Origin: DATAAZ01 sp036259875
Lineage (GTDB): Bacteria > Actinomycetota > Thermoleophilia > Gaiellales > Gaiellaceae
Direction: 5' to 3'
Assembly: GCA_036259875.1 (NCBI GenBank)
Contig: DATAAZ010000012.1
Location: forward strand, 82,810 to 146,809
DNA length: 64,000 bases
Shown: piece after piece, positions 16,592 to 25,825 of the stretch
Layout: the number at the start of each line of letters is the position of its first letter
Numbering within the stretch: position 1 is the stretch's first letter
Program-made: the position numbers and the translations under genes
Notes under the pieces: generated by a model
What the model was told of the DNA's origin: nothing
The model's input: only the letters and a program-made list of their open reading frames with translations
Databases searched by the model: none

Positions 16592-18016
16592 GTGCCCGAC
16601 CGTCCGAACGTCGTCCTCATCGTCTGCGACACCTTCCGGCGAGACCACCTCGGCGCGTACGGCAACGCGCGCATCCGTACCCCCAATCTCGATCGCTTCG
16701 CGACCGGTTGCGCCGTCTTCGACCACCACCTCGTCGCGTCGTTCCCGACGATGCCCGCGCGCGCGGACATCCTGACCGGCCGCTTCTCGTACACGTTCAT
16801 GGGGTGGGAGCCGCTCCCGATGGGGGTCGGGACGCTGCCGGGGCTTCTCTCGGCCGCCGGGTACGTGACGATGGGCGTCGTCGACACCCCGTTCTTCATC
16901 CGCGGCGGCTACGCGTACGACCGCGGCTTCGACGACTTCATCTGGGTGCGCGGACAGGGGGACGACACGCGGCCGCACGAGCGCGCCGACGCCCGCCTCA
17001 CGTGGCGCTCGGAGACCGACCGGCTCGTTGCGCGGACGATGACCGCTGCGGAATCGTGGCTCGAGCGCCACTACCGCGAGCAGTTCTTCCTCTACGTCGA
17101 CAGCTGGGACCCGCACGAGCCCTGGGACGCGCCCGAGTACTACACGGCGCTCTACGAGCCCGGCTACGACGGCCGCCAGCTGTATCCGAGCTACGGCAAG
17201 TGGCGGGAGGCGGGCCTGACGGAAGCCGACCTCGCGACGGCGCACGCGACGTACTGCGGAGAGGTGACGATGGTCGACCGCTGGGTCGGCCGCCTGCTCG
17301 AGAAGCTCGACGTCCTCGGCCTTGCCGAGAACACGCTCGTCCTGTTCACCTCCGATCACGGGTTCTTCTTCGGCGAGCACGGCTACTTCGGGAAGGCGGA
17401 GTGGTTCCACGACCCGGATGCGAAGGTCACCGCCGACGCGGACGTCCCGGAATGGCTCCCGGAGTCGTGGCTCCTGACGGTCGGGTGGTCGCCGCTCTAC
17501 CAGGAGCTGACCCGGATCCCGCTGCTCGTCCGCGCGCCGGGCATCCCCGCGGGGCGAAGGCGAGCGATCACGACCGCCCCCGACCTGGCGCCGACGATTC
17601 TCGAGCTCGTCGGGCTCGAGGCATCGCCCGACATGGAGGGGCGCTCGTTCGCGCCCTCGCTCGGGGACCGGAACGCCGAGCATCGGCCGTTCGTCGTGAG
17701 CTCGTGGCCCCTCTACTTCGCCGAGGGCGAGATGACGACCGCGGTCGATTCCCGGCCGCGGCGCATCGCGAGCTACATGCCGATCACGGTCACCACGCGG
17801 ACGCGTTCGCTCGTTCTCGGCGGCGCGGCGGAGGCGCCCGAGCTCTACGACCTCGAGGCCGATCCCGGCGAGGGAACGAACGTCTGGGCCGTGCGCGTGG
17901 ACGAGGGCCGCGCGCTCGCGACGGATGCGATCCGCTTCCTGGAGGCGTGCGCGACCCCGGAGAGGTTCCTCGAGCCGCGCCGCATGGCGCTCGCGACGTT
18001 CGCGGGCGAGCGCTGA
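16592..18016 (+). CDS. Sulfatase/alkaline phosphatase superfamily hydrolase with Thr at the nucleophile site
   Basis: A 474-residue protein with the sulfatase fold: metal ligands in LIVCDTFRRDH (Asp13), and SDHGFFFGEHG later, plus FGKAEWFH. The position of the formylglycine-forming Cys/Ser in C-x-P-x-R is Thr53 (SFPTMPARADILTGR, Arg57 kept). Thr cannot be converted to formylglycine, so this is probably a phosphodiesterase- or phosphonate-hydrolase-like member rather than a true sulfatase. No secretion signal is visible, so cytosolic. GTG start at 16592. No formylglycine-generating enzyme lies in the window. Confidence 0.85.
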   Translation: MPDRPNVVLIVCDTFRRDHLGAYGNARIRTPNLDRFATGCAVFDHHLVASFPTMPARADILTGRFSYTFMGWEPLPMGVGTLPGLLSAAGYVTMGVVDTPFFIRGGYAYDRGFDDFIWVRGQGDDTRPHERADARLTWRSETDRLVARTMTAAESWLERHYREQFFLYVDSWDPHEPWDAPEYYTALYEPGYDGRQLYPSYGKWREAGLTEADLATAHATYCGEVTMVDRWVGRLLEKLDVLGLAENTLVLFTSDHGFFFGEHGYFGKAEWFHDPDAKVTADADVPEWLPESWLLTVGWSPLYQELTRIPLLVRAPGIPAGRRRAITTAPDLAPTILELVGLEASPDMEGRSFAPSLGDRNAEHRPFVVSSWPLYFAEGEMTTAVDSRPRRIASYMPITVTTRTRSLVLGGAAEAPELYDLEADPGEGTNVWAVRVDEGRALATDAIRFLEACATPERFLEPRRMALATFAGER

Positions 18017-18045
18017 GGTCGCGGAACAGCGGTTCGCGCCGATCT

Positions 18046-19134
18046 CTACACCGTCTGGCGCGCCACCGGCACGCGGTGCCAGGCGTCGTTCATGTAGCCC
18101 TTCGGGTTCCAGACACCCGCGTCATCGGTCGGCTGCGTCTCCCCGGCCGAGTCCCAGGCGCGCACGGCGACCTCGCCGGCGCCCGGGCCGAGCTCGAGCT
18201 CGGCGCGCCAGAGACGCCAGACGCCCGGTCGCGGCCGCTCGGCGAGCGACGCGGCGGTCCAGGTCGCGCCGCCGTCGGGCGAGATCTCGACCCGCTCCAC
18301 GGTTCGCTCGCCGCCGGCGACCGCGTAGCCCTCCGCGACGACGCGTGCTCCCGAGCCGCCCTCGGTCAGACGGCAGAGCGCCGAGCTCAGGACGAGCTCG
18401 CCGAGCTCGAGCCCGTCCGCGGCGCGGTCGCTCGGGACCGCCCGGTGAGGAGGGAAGAGGCGGTACGCCCGGGCCTGGAAGTAGTTCGACGAAGCGTCCG
18501 CCTGCACCGTCACGGCGGCGAGCCACTTGACGCTTCGGGCACCGATGTAGCCGGGAACGACGACCCGGAGCGGGAAACCGTGCGCGGCCGGAAGCGGCTC
18601 GCCGTTCATCGCCCAGGCGAGGAGGACGTCGCCCCCCAGCGCCTTCGGAAGCGGAATCGACCCCCCGAACGGGACCGCTCCCTCGGCAGCCGCCGAGGCG
18701 TCCAGGCCGGTGAACGCGACGTGGCCCGCGTCCGGCGCCACCTCCGCCGCGCGCAGCACGTCGCGAAGCCGCACCCCCGTCCAGCGCGCGGTGCCGATCG
18801 CGCCTGCGCCCCAGGGGATCTCGCCCTCGATCGGCCGGAGCGTCGCAAGCTCGGCGCGCCGGTTGCCTGCGCAGCCGAGCGTTGCCTCGACGGTCGTCGT
18901 CTCGAAGCGCCCGCGGAGCTCCTCGAGCGAGAGCGCGAGCGGTGTTCCGACCATCCCGTCGACCACGAGCCGGTACGCCGCCGGGTCGACGGCCGGTACG
19001 GGACCGTGGTTTCGCACGTAGAAGAGCTCGGTCGCGGTGACGTGCGAGCGTGCGAGCATCTCGAGGGGCGTCTCGACGTTGAGCGGCTCGGAGCTCCAGA
19101 CGACGAGCTCGGGATGCTTGCCGGCGAGCGTCAT
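18046..19134 (-). CDS. Sulfite oxidase-family molybdopterin oxidoreductase
   Basis: A 362-residue molybdenum enzyme. The SUOX domain includes the Moco-ligating Cys88 in EATLGCAGNRR, then IPWGAGAIGTARWTGVRL and the VVPGYIGARSVKWL segment; a C-terminal dimerisation (Ig-like) domain follows from about residue 255 (VEISPDGGATW). No haem domain, Tat signal or N-terminal extension is seen, so it resembles bacterial SorT/SoxC-type catalytic subunits but seems cytosolic. The start ATG overlaps the Rieske stop by 4 bp. The Rieske protein is the likely electron partner. Substrate need not be sulfite. Confidence 0.88.
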   Translation of the reverse strand: MTLAGKHPELVVWSSEPLNVETPLEMLARSHVTATELFYVRNHGPVPAVDPAAYRLVVDGMVGTPLALSLEELRGRFETTTVEATLGCAGNRRAELATLRPIEGEIPWGAGAIGTARWTGVRLRDVLRAAEVAPDAGHVAFTGLDASAAAEGAVPFGGSIPLPKALGGDVLLAWAMNGEPLPAAHGFPLRVVVPGYIGARSVKWLAAVTVQADASSNYFQARAYRLFPPHRAVPSDRAADGLELGELVLSSALCRLTEGGSGARVVAEGYAVAGGERTVERVEISPDGGATWTAASLAERPRPGVWRLWRAELELGPGAGEVAVRAWDSAGETQPTDDAGVWNPKGYMNDAWHRVPVARQTV

Positions 19135-19508
19135 ACGAGCACGTAGACGTCGCCGTCGTCGACCTCGACGGGAAACGTCTTCGCGCGCACCTTCGGGTCG
19201 ACGAGCGCGCGACCGCTCTCGATCTCGAACTCCCAGCCGTGCCAGGCACACCGGAGCACCCGGCCCGCGCGCCCGTAGACGTACCTGAAGTCATCCGAGC
19301 GGAGCGTCGTGCCCGTCACGGGCCCGAGGCAGAGCGGCCCGCCCCTGTGCGGGCAGCGGTTGTGGAGTGCGAAGAAGCGACCGTCGACGTTGAAGACCCC
19401 GATGCTTCGCCCGTCGACCTCGCGAACGACGCGCTCCCCGGGCGGGAGTGCCTCGGCGCGGCAGACGAAAAACCGCGAGTGGCCGCGGCGGTCGGCGGCT
19501 TCGTTCAT
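19131..19508 (-). CDS. Rieske [2Fe-2S] ferredoxin-type protein
   Basis: A 125-residue Rieske protein. Cluster ligands are Cys52 and His54 (CPHRGGPL) and Cys87 and His90 (CAWHGW). The 32 residues between the two halves are about twice the classical 15-17 spacing, an insertion containing RYVYGRAG. No membrane anchor or signal. It is overlapped 4 bp on each side by the amidohydrolase upstream and the Moco enzyme downstream, so all three should be made together. A role as electron carrier for the Moco enzyme is inferred from this coupling. Confidence 0.9.
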   Translation of the reverse strand: MNEAADRRGHSRFFVCRAEALPPGERVVREVDGRSIGVFNVDGRFFALHNRCPHRGGPLCLGPVTGTTLRSDDFRYVYGRAGRVLRCAWHGWEFEIESGRALVDPKVRAKTFPVEVDDGDVYVLV

Positions 19509-20608
19509 GCGCCGCGCGGCTCGGCGGCCGCGTGCGTCGCCTCGGCGCCCTTCGGGAGCCGGTAGAGCTCGCGCGCGTTCTCTCCGAAGATGCGCTCCTT
19601 CCACGCTGGGGGCACCTGCAGGCGCTCGGGGTCGTCGAAGTCCCAGTGCGGGTAGTCGGAGGCGAAGAGAAGGGTGTTCTCGCCGTCGATCGCCTCGAGC
19701 AGCGTCCAGAGATGGCGTAGCTCGGCCGGCTGCTCGAGCGGCTGGGTCGTGAGCCGGATGTGTCGCGCCGCGTACTCACTCGGCAGCATCGTGAGCCAGG
19801 GGGCCTCCTTGCGAAGCGCCTTGTAGTCGGCGTCGAGGCGCCACAGGATCGCGGGAAGCCACGCGACCCCGCACTCGATCAGGACGAAGTGCAGGTTCGG
19901 CCACTTCTCGAAGATCCCGTGCGCGATGAGGCTCGCGACGTGGCCGATCCCCGACTCGCAGAGGAGCGCGTGCGCCTCGAAGAAGAAGGTGGGGGGGCCG
20001 CAGCCGGTCGGGTTCGCGTTGACGCCCCCTTGGCCGCCGAGATGCGCCGCGATCGGCAGGTCGACCTCGGCGGCGGCGTCCCAGATCGGGTGGTAGAAGG
20101 GGTCGCCGTACGGGCGCTGCGCGCCGGTCGAGACGAGCACCTGGACGAAGTCGGGATGGTCGCCCAGCCTGCGGATCTCCGCGGCCGCCGCGTGGGGGTC
20201 CTGCGGCGCGACGACGAGCGAGCCCTTGAGGCGCGCGTCCCGGCTGAGCCAGGTGTCGATCGTCCAGTCGTTTGCCGCCCGGGCGAGCGCGGCCGCGAGG
20301 CGCGCGTTCGCGAGCGTCGAGACCTCGATCGCCTCGTCTCCGGTGAGAATCGCGTACTCGAGGTCGTAGCGGTCGAGGAGCTGCTCGCGCAGGAGCTCGT
20401 AGCTCGAGCCGGGCGGCCCGCCGTCGGGCGGGATCGCGTCGGTGCGAAGGAACCCTTCCGGGTGCAGCCACGGCTGGTGCGCGTGCGGGAAGGAATCGCG
20501 GCCGCCCGGGAGCTCGCCTCGCGCGAGGAAGTCGCGCGAGTACGGATCGAGGTAGGGGAGGAGCTCACGCGAGGAGGCCCAGCTGTTGTGCACGTCGCAG
20601 TCGATCAT
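19505..20608 (-). CDS. Amidohydrolase family 2 (ACMSD-like) metal-dependent hydrolase
   Basis: A 367-residue TIM-barrel hydrolase/decarboxylase of the amidohydrolase_2 group. N-terminal metal motif reads DCDVHN with one His, then IAAHLGGQGG supplies a His, CGVAWLPAILWRLD is the typical mid-barrel strand, and SDYPHWDFDD carries the late catalytic Asp. Related enzymes act on carboxylated rings or lactones. It overlaps IclR (upstream) and Rieske (downstream) by 4 bp each. The exact reaction is not predictable. Confidence 0.85.
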   Translation of the reverse strand: MIDCDVHNSWASSRELLPYLDPYSRDFLARGELPGGRDSFPHAHQPWLHPEGFLRTDAIPPDGGPPGSSYELLREQLLDRYDLEYAILTGDEAIEVSTLANARLAAALARAANDWTIDTWLSRDARLKGSLVVAPQDPHAAAAEIRRLGDHPDFVQVLVSTGAQRPYGDPFYHPIWDAAAEVDLPIAAHLGGQGGVNANPTGCGPPTFFFEAHALLCESGIGHVASLIAHGIFEKWPNLHFVLIECGVAWLPAILWRLDADYKALRKEAPWLTMLPSEYAARHIRLTTQPLEQPAELRHLWTLLEAIDGENTLLFASDYPHWDFDDPERLQVPPAWKERIFGENARELYRLPKGAEATHAAAEPRGA

Positions 20609-21414
20609 CGTCCGAGCGCTCCTTCCACTCGCTGTCCGTCGGAGGCGTGTCCGTTCCCCGGCTCGACCGCGGCGAGCCGATCACCGATCGTCCGCGCGGC
20701 TGCGACGCACGCCCTGGCGAGGACGGGCAGCCGTTCGGGCGGGATGCGGTACGCGGGTCCCGAGACGCTGAGCGCGGCCACGCACTCGCCGCGGCTCGCG
20801 AAGACCGGCGCCGCGACGCCGTTCAGGCCTTCCTCGAGGTCGCCGAGCGCCGCCGCCCAACCGTCGCGGCGCGCGCGCGCAAGCTCGCGCTCAAGCTTGG
20901 CGCGGTCGGTGACCGTGTTCGCGGTTACCTTCGCGAGCGAGCGGCGGGCGGGGAGCTCCGCCGCACCGAAGGCGAGGAAGACCTTGCCGTCCGAGCTCGC
21001 GTGGAGCGGCGTCCGCCGCCCGATCCACGTCGAGGCACCGATCAAGTGGGTCGATCCCGTCTGCGCGACGTCGAGCGCCTCGTCACCCGCGGGCACCGAG
21101 AGCACGACCGTCTCGGCCGTCTCCGCGGCCAGCGTGGCCATCGGCGGGCGCGCCGCAGCGAGCAGCGTCTGGCCGCCGACCGCGAGCAGCCCGATTCGCG
21201 CCGCCTCCGGGCCGAGCCGGAACCGCTCGCTGCCCGCCGCCCGCTCGAGGAAACCGTGCGTGACAAGCGTTCGAGCGAGGCGCGAGGCGGTGCTCTTGTG
21301 GACGTCGAGGAGCGCGGCGAACTCGCGGACGCCTAGCTCGCGCGCCTCCCCGTCGAACGCGGTCAGCATGCGCAGGGCGCGAGCGACGGTATGCACGGAA
21401 CCCGGGTCGCGCAT
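20605..21414 (-). CDS. IclR family transcriptional regulator
   Basis: A 269-residue regulator. The N-terminal winged helix-turn-helix (about residues 8-70, with VREFAALLDVHKSTASRLARTL) is followed by the IclR effector domain (WIGRRTPLHASSDGKVFLAFG and GVAAPVFASRGECVAALSVSG). Such proteins usually sense a small aromatic or organic acid substrate of the neighbouring pathway. It is embedded in the minus-strand operon, 50 bp after glpD and overlapping the amidohydrolase by 4 bp, so it likely controls the operon by feedback. Met at 21414 is the start nearest the HTH. Confidence 0.92.
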   Translation of the reverse strand: MRDPGSVHTVARALRMLTAFDGEARELGVREFAALLDVHKSTASRLARTLVTHGFLERAAGSERFRLGPEAARIGLLAVGGQTLLAAARPPMATLAAETAETVVLSVPAGDEALDVAQTGSTHLIGASTWIGRRTPLHASSDGKVFLAFGAAELPARRSLAKVTANTVTDRAKLERELARARRDGWAAALGDLEEGLNGVAAPVFASRGECVAALSVSGPAYRIPPERLPVLARACVAAARTIGDRLAAVEPGNGHASDGQRVEGALGR

Positions 21415-21464
21415 GACGCAACGCCGTTGAGAATAGTGACACGAAACGGTGCCCGCTGGAAGCG

Positions 21465-23015
21465 TCAGCGCCGCGCGGGTGCGTCCCGACCTTGCACGCG
21501 GGGAGAGCCGAGGAGCTTCTCGACCCGCTCCGCGACCTCGCGCGTCGCTTCGCCGCGGTACGCGACCGTCGTCCGCCGGACGAGGACGTCGGCGGCGGTG
21601 CAGGCCCACTCGTGCTCACGCGCGTAGACCGCCTGCGCGGTGAGGTCGGGCGCGCCGGGCGCGAGCGGCGCGAGGCGCGCCGGGTCGCCGCCCGCGGCCG
21701 CGACCACGTCGTCCGCGAGCCCGCCGTACAGGTGCGCCAGGTGCTCGCGCGCGCGCGGCTCGAGCTCCGGGTGCCGGCGCGCGAGCAGCGCGGCGACCGA
21801 ATCGGGGTCTCCCGCGCCGGGAAGGGCGACCGGCCGCGTCTCGACCCGGTGCAGGCCCAGCTCCGCCCGGAGCGCCGTAAGGACGTTGAGCGCGATCCGG
21901 CGGTACGTCGTAAGTTTGCCGCCCGCGATCGAGAGCATCCCGCCCCGTCCGCGCACGAGGATCGTCTCGCGTCGGGCGGTCGCCGGCTCGCCGCGGACGT
22001 TCGGAAGCACCCGAAGCCCGGCGAACGTCGCGCGCACGGCGTCCGCGCGCAGCAAGGCGCCGTCGAGCGCGACCGCGGCCTCCGCGAGCACGGCCTGGAC
22101 ATCCTCCTCCGTGACTCGAAGCGCGTCGGGGTTCTCGTCGAACGGCGTCTCGGTGGTTCCGAGCAGCAGCAGTCCTTCCCAGGGCACGGCGAACGAGACT
22201 CGGACGGCGTCGTGCGGCACCGTGAGCGCCGCCGACCACGTCGCCTCGAGCGGCAGGAGGACGTGGACGCCCTTGCTGAGCCGGCTCGAGCGAGGAGCGT
22301 TCGCGTCTTCGAGCCGCCGGACATGGTCCACCCACGGCCCGGTCGCGTTGACGACGGTGCGAGCGCGAACGACAGCCGTCTCGTCGCCGAGGGCGTCGCG
22401 GACCTCGGCGCCTGCGACGCGGCCGCGGCTCGTCCGCAGCGCGACGACGTCGGCGTAGTTCGCCACCGTCGCGCCGGCGTCGGCCGCGGCGCGGACGTTC
22501 GCGAGGCAGAGCCGCCCGTCGTGCGTCACGGCGTCCGCGTAGACGGCGCAGCTCCGCAGGCCGTCCAGCCGAAGCGGCGGGACCCGTCCGCGGGCGGCCT
22601 CTGGGTTCACGGCGCGGGCAAGCCGCTCGCCCGCGAGCCCCGAGTACACGGAGAGACCGGCGCGAACGGTGAGCGCTCGGTAGGGGCCGTCGCGGTAGAG
22701 CGGGAGCAGGAACGACAGCGGACGGACGAGGTGCGGGGCGACGACGCGCATCAGGGCCCGGCGCTCGCGGTGCGCCTCCCGTACGAGCCGAACGTCGCCC
22801 AGGCGCAGGTAGCGGAGGCCGCCGTGGATCAACTTCGACGACGCGCTGGTCGTCTGGGACCCGAAGTCGGCACGGTCGACGAGCGCGACGGCGAGACCCG
22901 CCCGCGCCGCCTCGTGCGCGACGCCGGCACCGATGATTCCGCCGCCGATCACGAGCAGATCGAAGCTCCGCCTCGAAAGCTCCTCCCAAGCCCGCTCGCG
23001 CCAGGTCAGGGCCAC
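21465..23015 (-). CDS. glpD: Glycerol-3-phosphate dehydrogenase (FAD, aerobic type)
   Basis: A 516-residue flavoenzyme oxidising sn-glycerol 3-phosphate to dihydroxyacetone phosphate and feeding electrons to quinone. FAD fold FDLLVIGGGIIGAGVAHEAA, then the GlpD/GlpA signature TTSASSKLIHGGLRYL, and the C-terminal DAO_C domain from about residue 390. The start is GTG at 23015, overlapping the end of the PHP gene by 10 bp; upstream residues in the same frame are Arg-rich and not family-like. Together with the PHP phosphoesterase and the importer it suggests uptake and use of a glycerophosphoryl or peptide-like compound. Confidence 0.9.
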   Translation of the reverse strand: MALTWRERAWEELSRRSFDLLVIGGGIIGAGVAHEAARAGLAVALVDRADFGSQTTSASSKLIHGGLRYLRLGDVRLVREAHRERRALMRVVAPHLVRPLSFLLPLYRDGPYRALTVRAGLSVYSGLAGERLARAVNPEAARGRVPPLRLDGLRSCAVYADAVTHDGRLCLANVRAAADAGATVANYADVVALRTSRGRVAGAEVRDALGDETAVVRARTVVNATGPWVDHVRRLEDANAPRSSRLSKGVHVLLPLEATWSAALTVPHDAVRVSFAVPWEGLLLLGTTETPFDENPDALRVTEEDVQAVLAEAAVALDGALLRADAVRATFAGLRVLPNVRGEPATARRETILVRGRGGMLSIAGGKLTTYRRIALNVLTALRAELGLHRVETRPVALPGAGDPDSVAALLARRHPELEPRAREHLAHLYGGLADDVVAAAGGDPARLAPLAPGAPDLTAQAVYAREHEWACTAADVLVRRTTVAYRGEATREVAERVEKLLGSPRVQGRDAPARR

Positions 23016-23923
23016 AGCGGATTCGTCCAGGCCGTCCTCCCGTCCGCGTCTCGGATCTCGAGCCGCGCGTACGGAGCGTCGTTCGGCCCGACGAGGCGGG
23101 CCGCGACGATCGACCCGTTCGCGGCGTGCTCGAGTATCTCGCCGTTGTGGCGGTACCCGAGCCTCCCCGCCGCGACGCTCGCTCCCCGGCGGGCGCCGGT
23201 GACGAGCGTCACCCGCTCCGCGGGGCTGCACCGCACCTCGACCGCCGGCCGCTCGATGTCGAGCGCGTCGACCGTCGGCCCCGTCGAGCTGTAGCAGGCG
23301 CCTTCACGAAGGGCGCGAAGGACTCCGGACGGCGCGCGCTCGGGGGTGCGCACCCACGTCCACGCGAAGCCGCTGTCGAAGCCGGGGTGGTGCGTGTCGT
23401 CGACCGCGATCGCGAGCCAGCGACGCCCCGTCTCGAGGAGCTCGTCCCAGTGCACGCTGGAGAGCCCGCGGCCGGTCTCGAGCTCGCAGCCGGCGTTGTA
23501 GACCTCGACGCCGAGGAGGCCCTTGCAGCGCTCGAGCTCGTGTGTCCGGAGGCCGCTCCAGTAGGGGTGCGCGAGGAACGGAACGCCTCCGTGCGCGAGC
23601 ACCCACTCGGCCGTCTCGGCGAGCGTCGGCAGCTCGGAGTCGGGCGCGCTGGGCGCCTCGTCGACGCCGAGCGCGAGCACGTGCGCTCTGCGAGCCGAGC
23701 CGGGGAGGCGGGCGTCGAGCTCCGTGCTCGGGATGACGAGCAGGTGCTCCGTCGACGGCTCGTCCGTTCGAATCCAGTGGTCGGTGATCGCCAGGACGTC
23801 GAAGCCGGCGCGCTCGTAGTGGCGCACGAGGCAGCCGGGCCGAAGCTCGCCGTCCGACGCCGTCGAATGGGCGTGGAGCGCGCAGCGGAGCCAGACGCCC
23901 GGCATGGCGAAGGGGTTCGGCAT
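23006..23923 (-). CDS. PHP-domain metal-dependent phosphoesterase
   Basis: A 305-residue protein with the PHP fold: LHAHSTASDGE (first metal His pair), AITDHW, a Glu in IPSTELDA, and FLAHPYWSG, followed by a beta-rich C-terminal region. Such proteins hydrolyse phosphate mono- or diesters. It lies 21 bp after the ABC ATPase gene and overlaps glpD by 10 bp, so a role in releasing glycerol 3-phosphate from an imported phosphodiester is a reasonable inference. No signal peptide, hence cytosolic. Confidence 0.82.
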   Translation of the reverse strand: MPNPFAMPGVWLRCALHAHSTASDGELRPGCLVRHYERAGFDVLAITDHWIRTDEPSTEHLLVIPSTELDARLPGSARRAHVLALGVDEAPSAPDSELPTLAETAEWVLAHGGVPFLAHPYWSGLRTHELERCKGLLGVEVYNAGCELETGRGLSSVHWDELLETGRRWLAIAVDDTHHPGFDSGFAWTWVRTPERAPSGVLRALREGACYSSTGPTVDALDIERPAVEVRCSPAERVTLVTGARRGASVAAGRLGYRHNGEILEHAANGSIVAARLVGPNDAPYARLEIRDADGRTAWTNPLWP

Positions 23924-23944
23924 TCGTTCGAGCCTCGCGCCCGG

Positions 23945-25825
23945 CTACCGGTTGCCGGTGGGTGCCGCCGGCTCGGCCACGAGATCCGGGATCGCCGAGA
24001 GGAGTTCGCGGGTGTACGGGTCGCGCGGCGAGACGAAGAGGCGCTCGGTCTCGCCCTCCTCGCGGACCTCGCCGTCCTTCATGACGAGGGCGCGCGTCGC
24101 GATCGTCCGCACGACGGCGAGGTCGTGGCTGACGAAGATGACGGCCGTCTCGAACTGCTCGGCGAGCTCCGCGAGGAGCTCGAGGATCGTCGCCTGGACC
24201 GAGACGTCGAGCGCGGAGGTGACCTCGTCGCAGAGGAGGAGCGACGGTCTCGCCGCGAACCCGCGGGCGAGCGCGACCCGTTGCTTCTGCCCGCCGGAGA
24301 GCTCCGCGGCGTAGCGGCCTCGCATTCCGCGCGGGAGCTTGACCGCGTCGAGGAGCTCCTCGACCGCCTCGCGCTCCCCGCTTCGCGGGACGTCGTCTCG
24401 GAACAGGCGAATCGGCCGCCCGACGATCTCGCCCACGGTCTGGCGGGGGTTGAGCGAGGAGTCGGGGTTCTGGAAGACGAGCTGGATCTCCTTCCGCACG
24501 GAGCGGGGACGCTTCACCGCGCGGGGGGGAAGGTCCTTGCCGTTCAGGCGGATCGATCCCGCCGCCGGCGGGTGGAGTCCTGCGATCGCGCGGAGAAGCG
24601 TCGACTTCCCGCTCCCGCTCTCGCCGACGATCCCGAGCGTCTGCGCGGGGCCGATCGCGAACGAGACGCCCTTGACGACGACGGCGGCGCCGAATCCGCC
24701 GTACTCGCAGCTCACGTCCTCGACGACGAGAAGCGGAGTGCGGCCGTCGGGCGCCGGGCGCACGAGGGGGCGCTCCTCGACGAGGGGCGGCTCGATCTCC
24801 TCGGCGCGCAGACACCGGACCCAGTGGCCCGGCTCGAGCTCGCGAAGCTCGGGATGCGTCTCCCGCGTCGTGTTCGTCGCGTACGGGCACCGCGGCGCGA
24901 ACGAGCAGGCGTCGTCGATGACCGCGGCGGGGGGGCGGCCCGGGATCCCGGAGACCGCGCGCGGGCGGTGAACGCTCGGGACGGCGGCGAGGAGCGCCTG
25001 GGTATACGGGTGGCGCGGTCGGCCCCTGAGGGCGTCGGCCGTCGTGTGCTCGACCACCTCGCCGGCGTACATGACGGCGAGCCCGTCCGCGATCGTCGAG
25101 AGGAGGGAGAGGTCGTGGCTCACGTACAGCGCCGCGACGCCTGTCTCGTCGATCAGCGAGCGAAGGAGCGCCGAGACGCGCGCCTGCGTCGTGACGTCGA
25201 GCCCGGTCGTCGGCTCATCGAGGAGAAGGACCTCGGGGCGGCACGCGAGCGCGATCGCGATCGCGATCCGCTGCTGCTGTCCGCCGCTGAACTGGTGCGG
25301 GTACCGCCCGAGCGCCCGCGCGGGCTCGGGGAGGCGGACCGCCTCGAGGAGCTCGAGCTGGCGGTCGCGCAGCGCCTGACCGCGCAGGCTGAGGTGCACC
25401 GTGAGCGGCTGCGCGAGCTGGCGGCCGATCGGGAGCGCCGGGTTGAGCGCCTGCGAGGCGCTCTGCGCGACGTAGGCGACTCGCCGCCCCCACACCGAGC
25501 GGAGCTGGCCCGTCGACAGCGCGAGCAGGTCGACGTCGCCGAGCTTCGACCGCCCCTTGAGCACGCGCGACCCGGGCGCGCGGTAGCCGATCGCGGCGAG
25601 CGCGGTCGTCGACTTCCCGCAGCCCGATTCGCCCGCGAGACCCAGGATGTGCCCGGCGCGAAGCGTCAGCGAGGCGTCCGCGACGACGACGTTCGTCTTC
25701 CCGTCCGCGCGGACGTAGCCGACGGTCAGTTCCTCGACCGAGAGAACGGGAGAGCCTCGCTCGATCCCGCGATCGAGCGGGCGGGGGGGAACGGCGGCAT
25801 CCTGCGGCGCCGGAGCGGCTGTCAC
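23945..25825 (-). CDS. Fused DppD-DppF type ABC transporter ATPase
   Basis: A 626-residue double nucleotide-binding protein for an oligopeptide/opine-type importer. First domain: Walker A GESGCGKSTT, signature FSGGQQQRIAIA, Walker B LLLDEPTTGLD, and the oligopeptide C-terminal Cys motif (SFAPRCPYATN ... WVRC). Second domain: GESGSGKSTLL, LSGGQKQRVALARG, LLLCDEVTSALD. GTG start at 25825 overlaps the stop of the permease by 4 bp (GTGA). One polypeptide replaces the usual two ATPases. The Asp-Glu pair in the second Walker B is intact. Confidence 0.93.
   Translation of the reverse strand: MTAAPAPQDAAVPPRPLDRGIERGSPVLSVEELTVGYVRADGKTNVVVADASLTLRAGHILGLAGESGCGKSTTALAAIGYRAPGSRVLKGRSKLGDVDLLALSTGQLRSVWGRRVAYVAQSASQALNPALPIGRQLAQPLTVHLSLRGQALRDRQLELLEAVRLPEPARALGRYPHQFSGGQQQRIAIAIALACRPEVLLLDEPTTGLDVTTQARVSALLRSLIDETGVAALYVSHDLSLLSTIADGLAVMYAGEVVEHTTADALRGRPRHPYTQALLAAVPSVHRPRAVSGIPGRPPAAVIDDACSFAPRCPYATNTTRETHPELRELEPGHWVRCLRAEEIEPPLVEERPLVRPAPDGRTPLLVVEDVSCEYGGFGAAVVVKGVSFAIGPAQTLGIVGESGSGKSTLLRAIAGLHPPAAGSIRLNGKDLPPRAVKRPRSVRKEIQLVFQNPDSSLNPRQTVGEIVGRPIRLFRDDVPRSGEREAVEELLDAVKLPRGMRGRYAAELSGGQKQRVALARGFAARPSLLLCDEVTSALDVSVQATILELLAELAEQFETAVIFVSHDLAVVRTIATRALVMKDGEVREEGETERLFVSPRDPYTRELLSAIPDLVAEPAAPTGNR

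Noticed and set aside
14927..19134. A sulfur pathway joining SulP, sulfatase and sulfite oxidase
   Set aside because: The three are in separate, oppositely oriented units and the sulfatase lacks a formylglycine residue; proximity alone is weak evidence.
23766..23780. tRNA T-loop-like GTTCGAATCC
   Set aside because: Lies inside the PHP gene's coding sequence with no tRNA arms around it.
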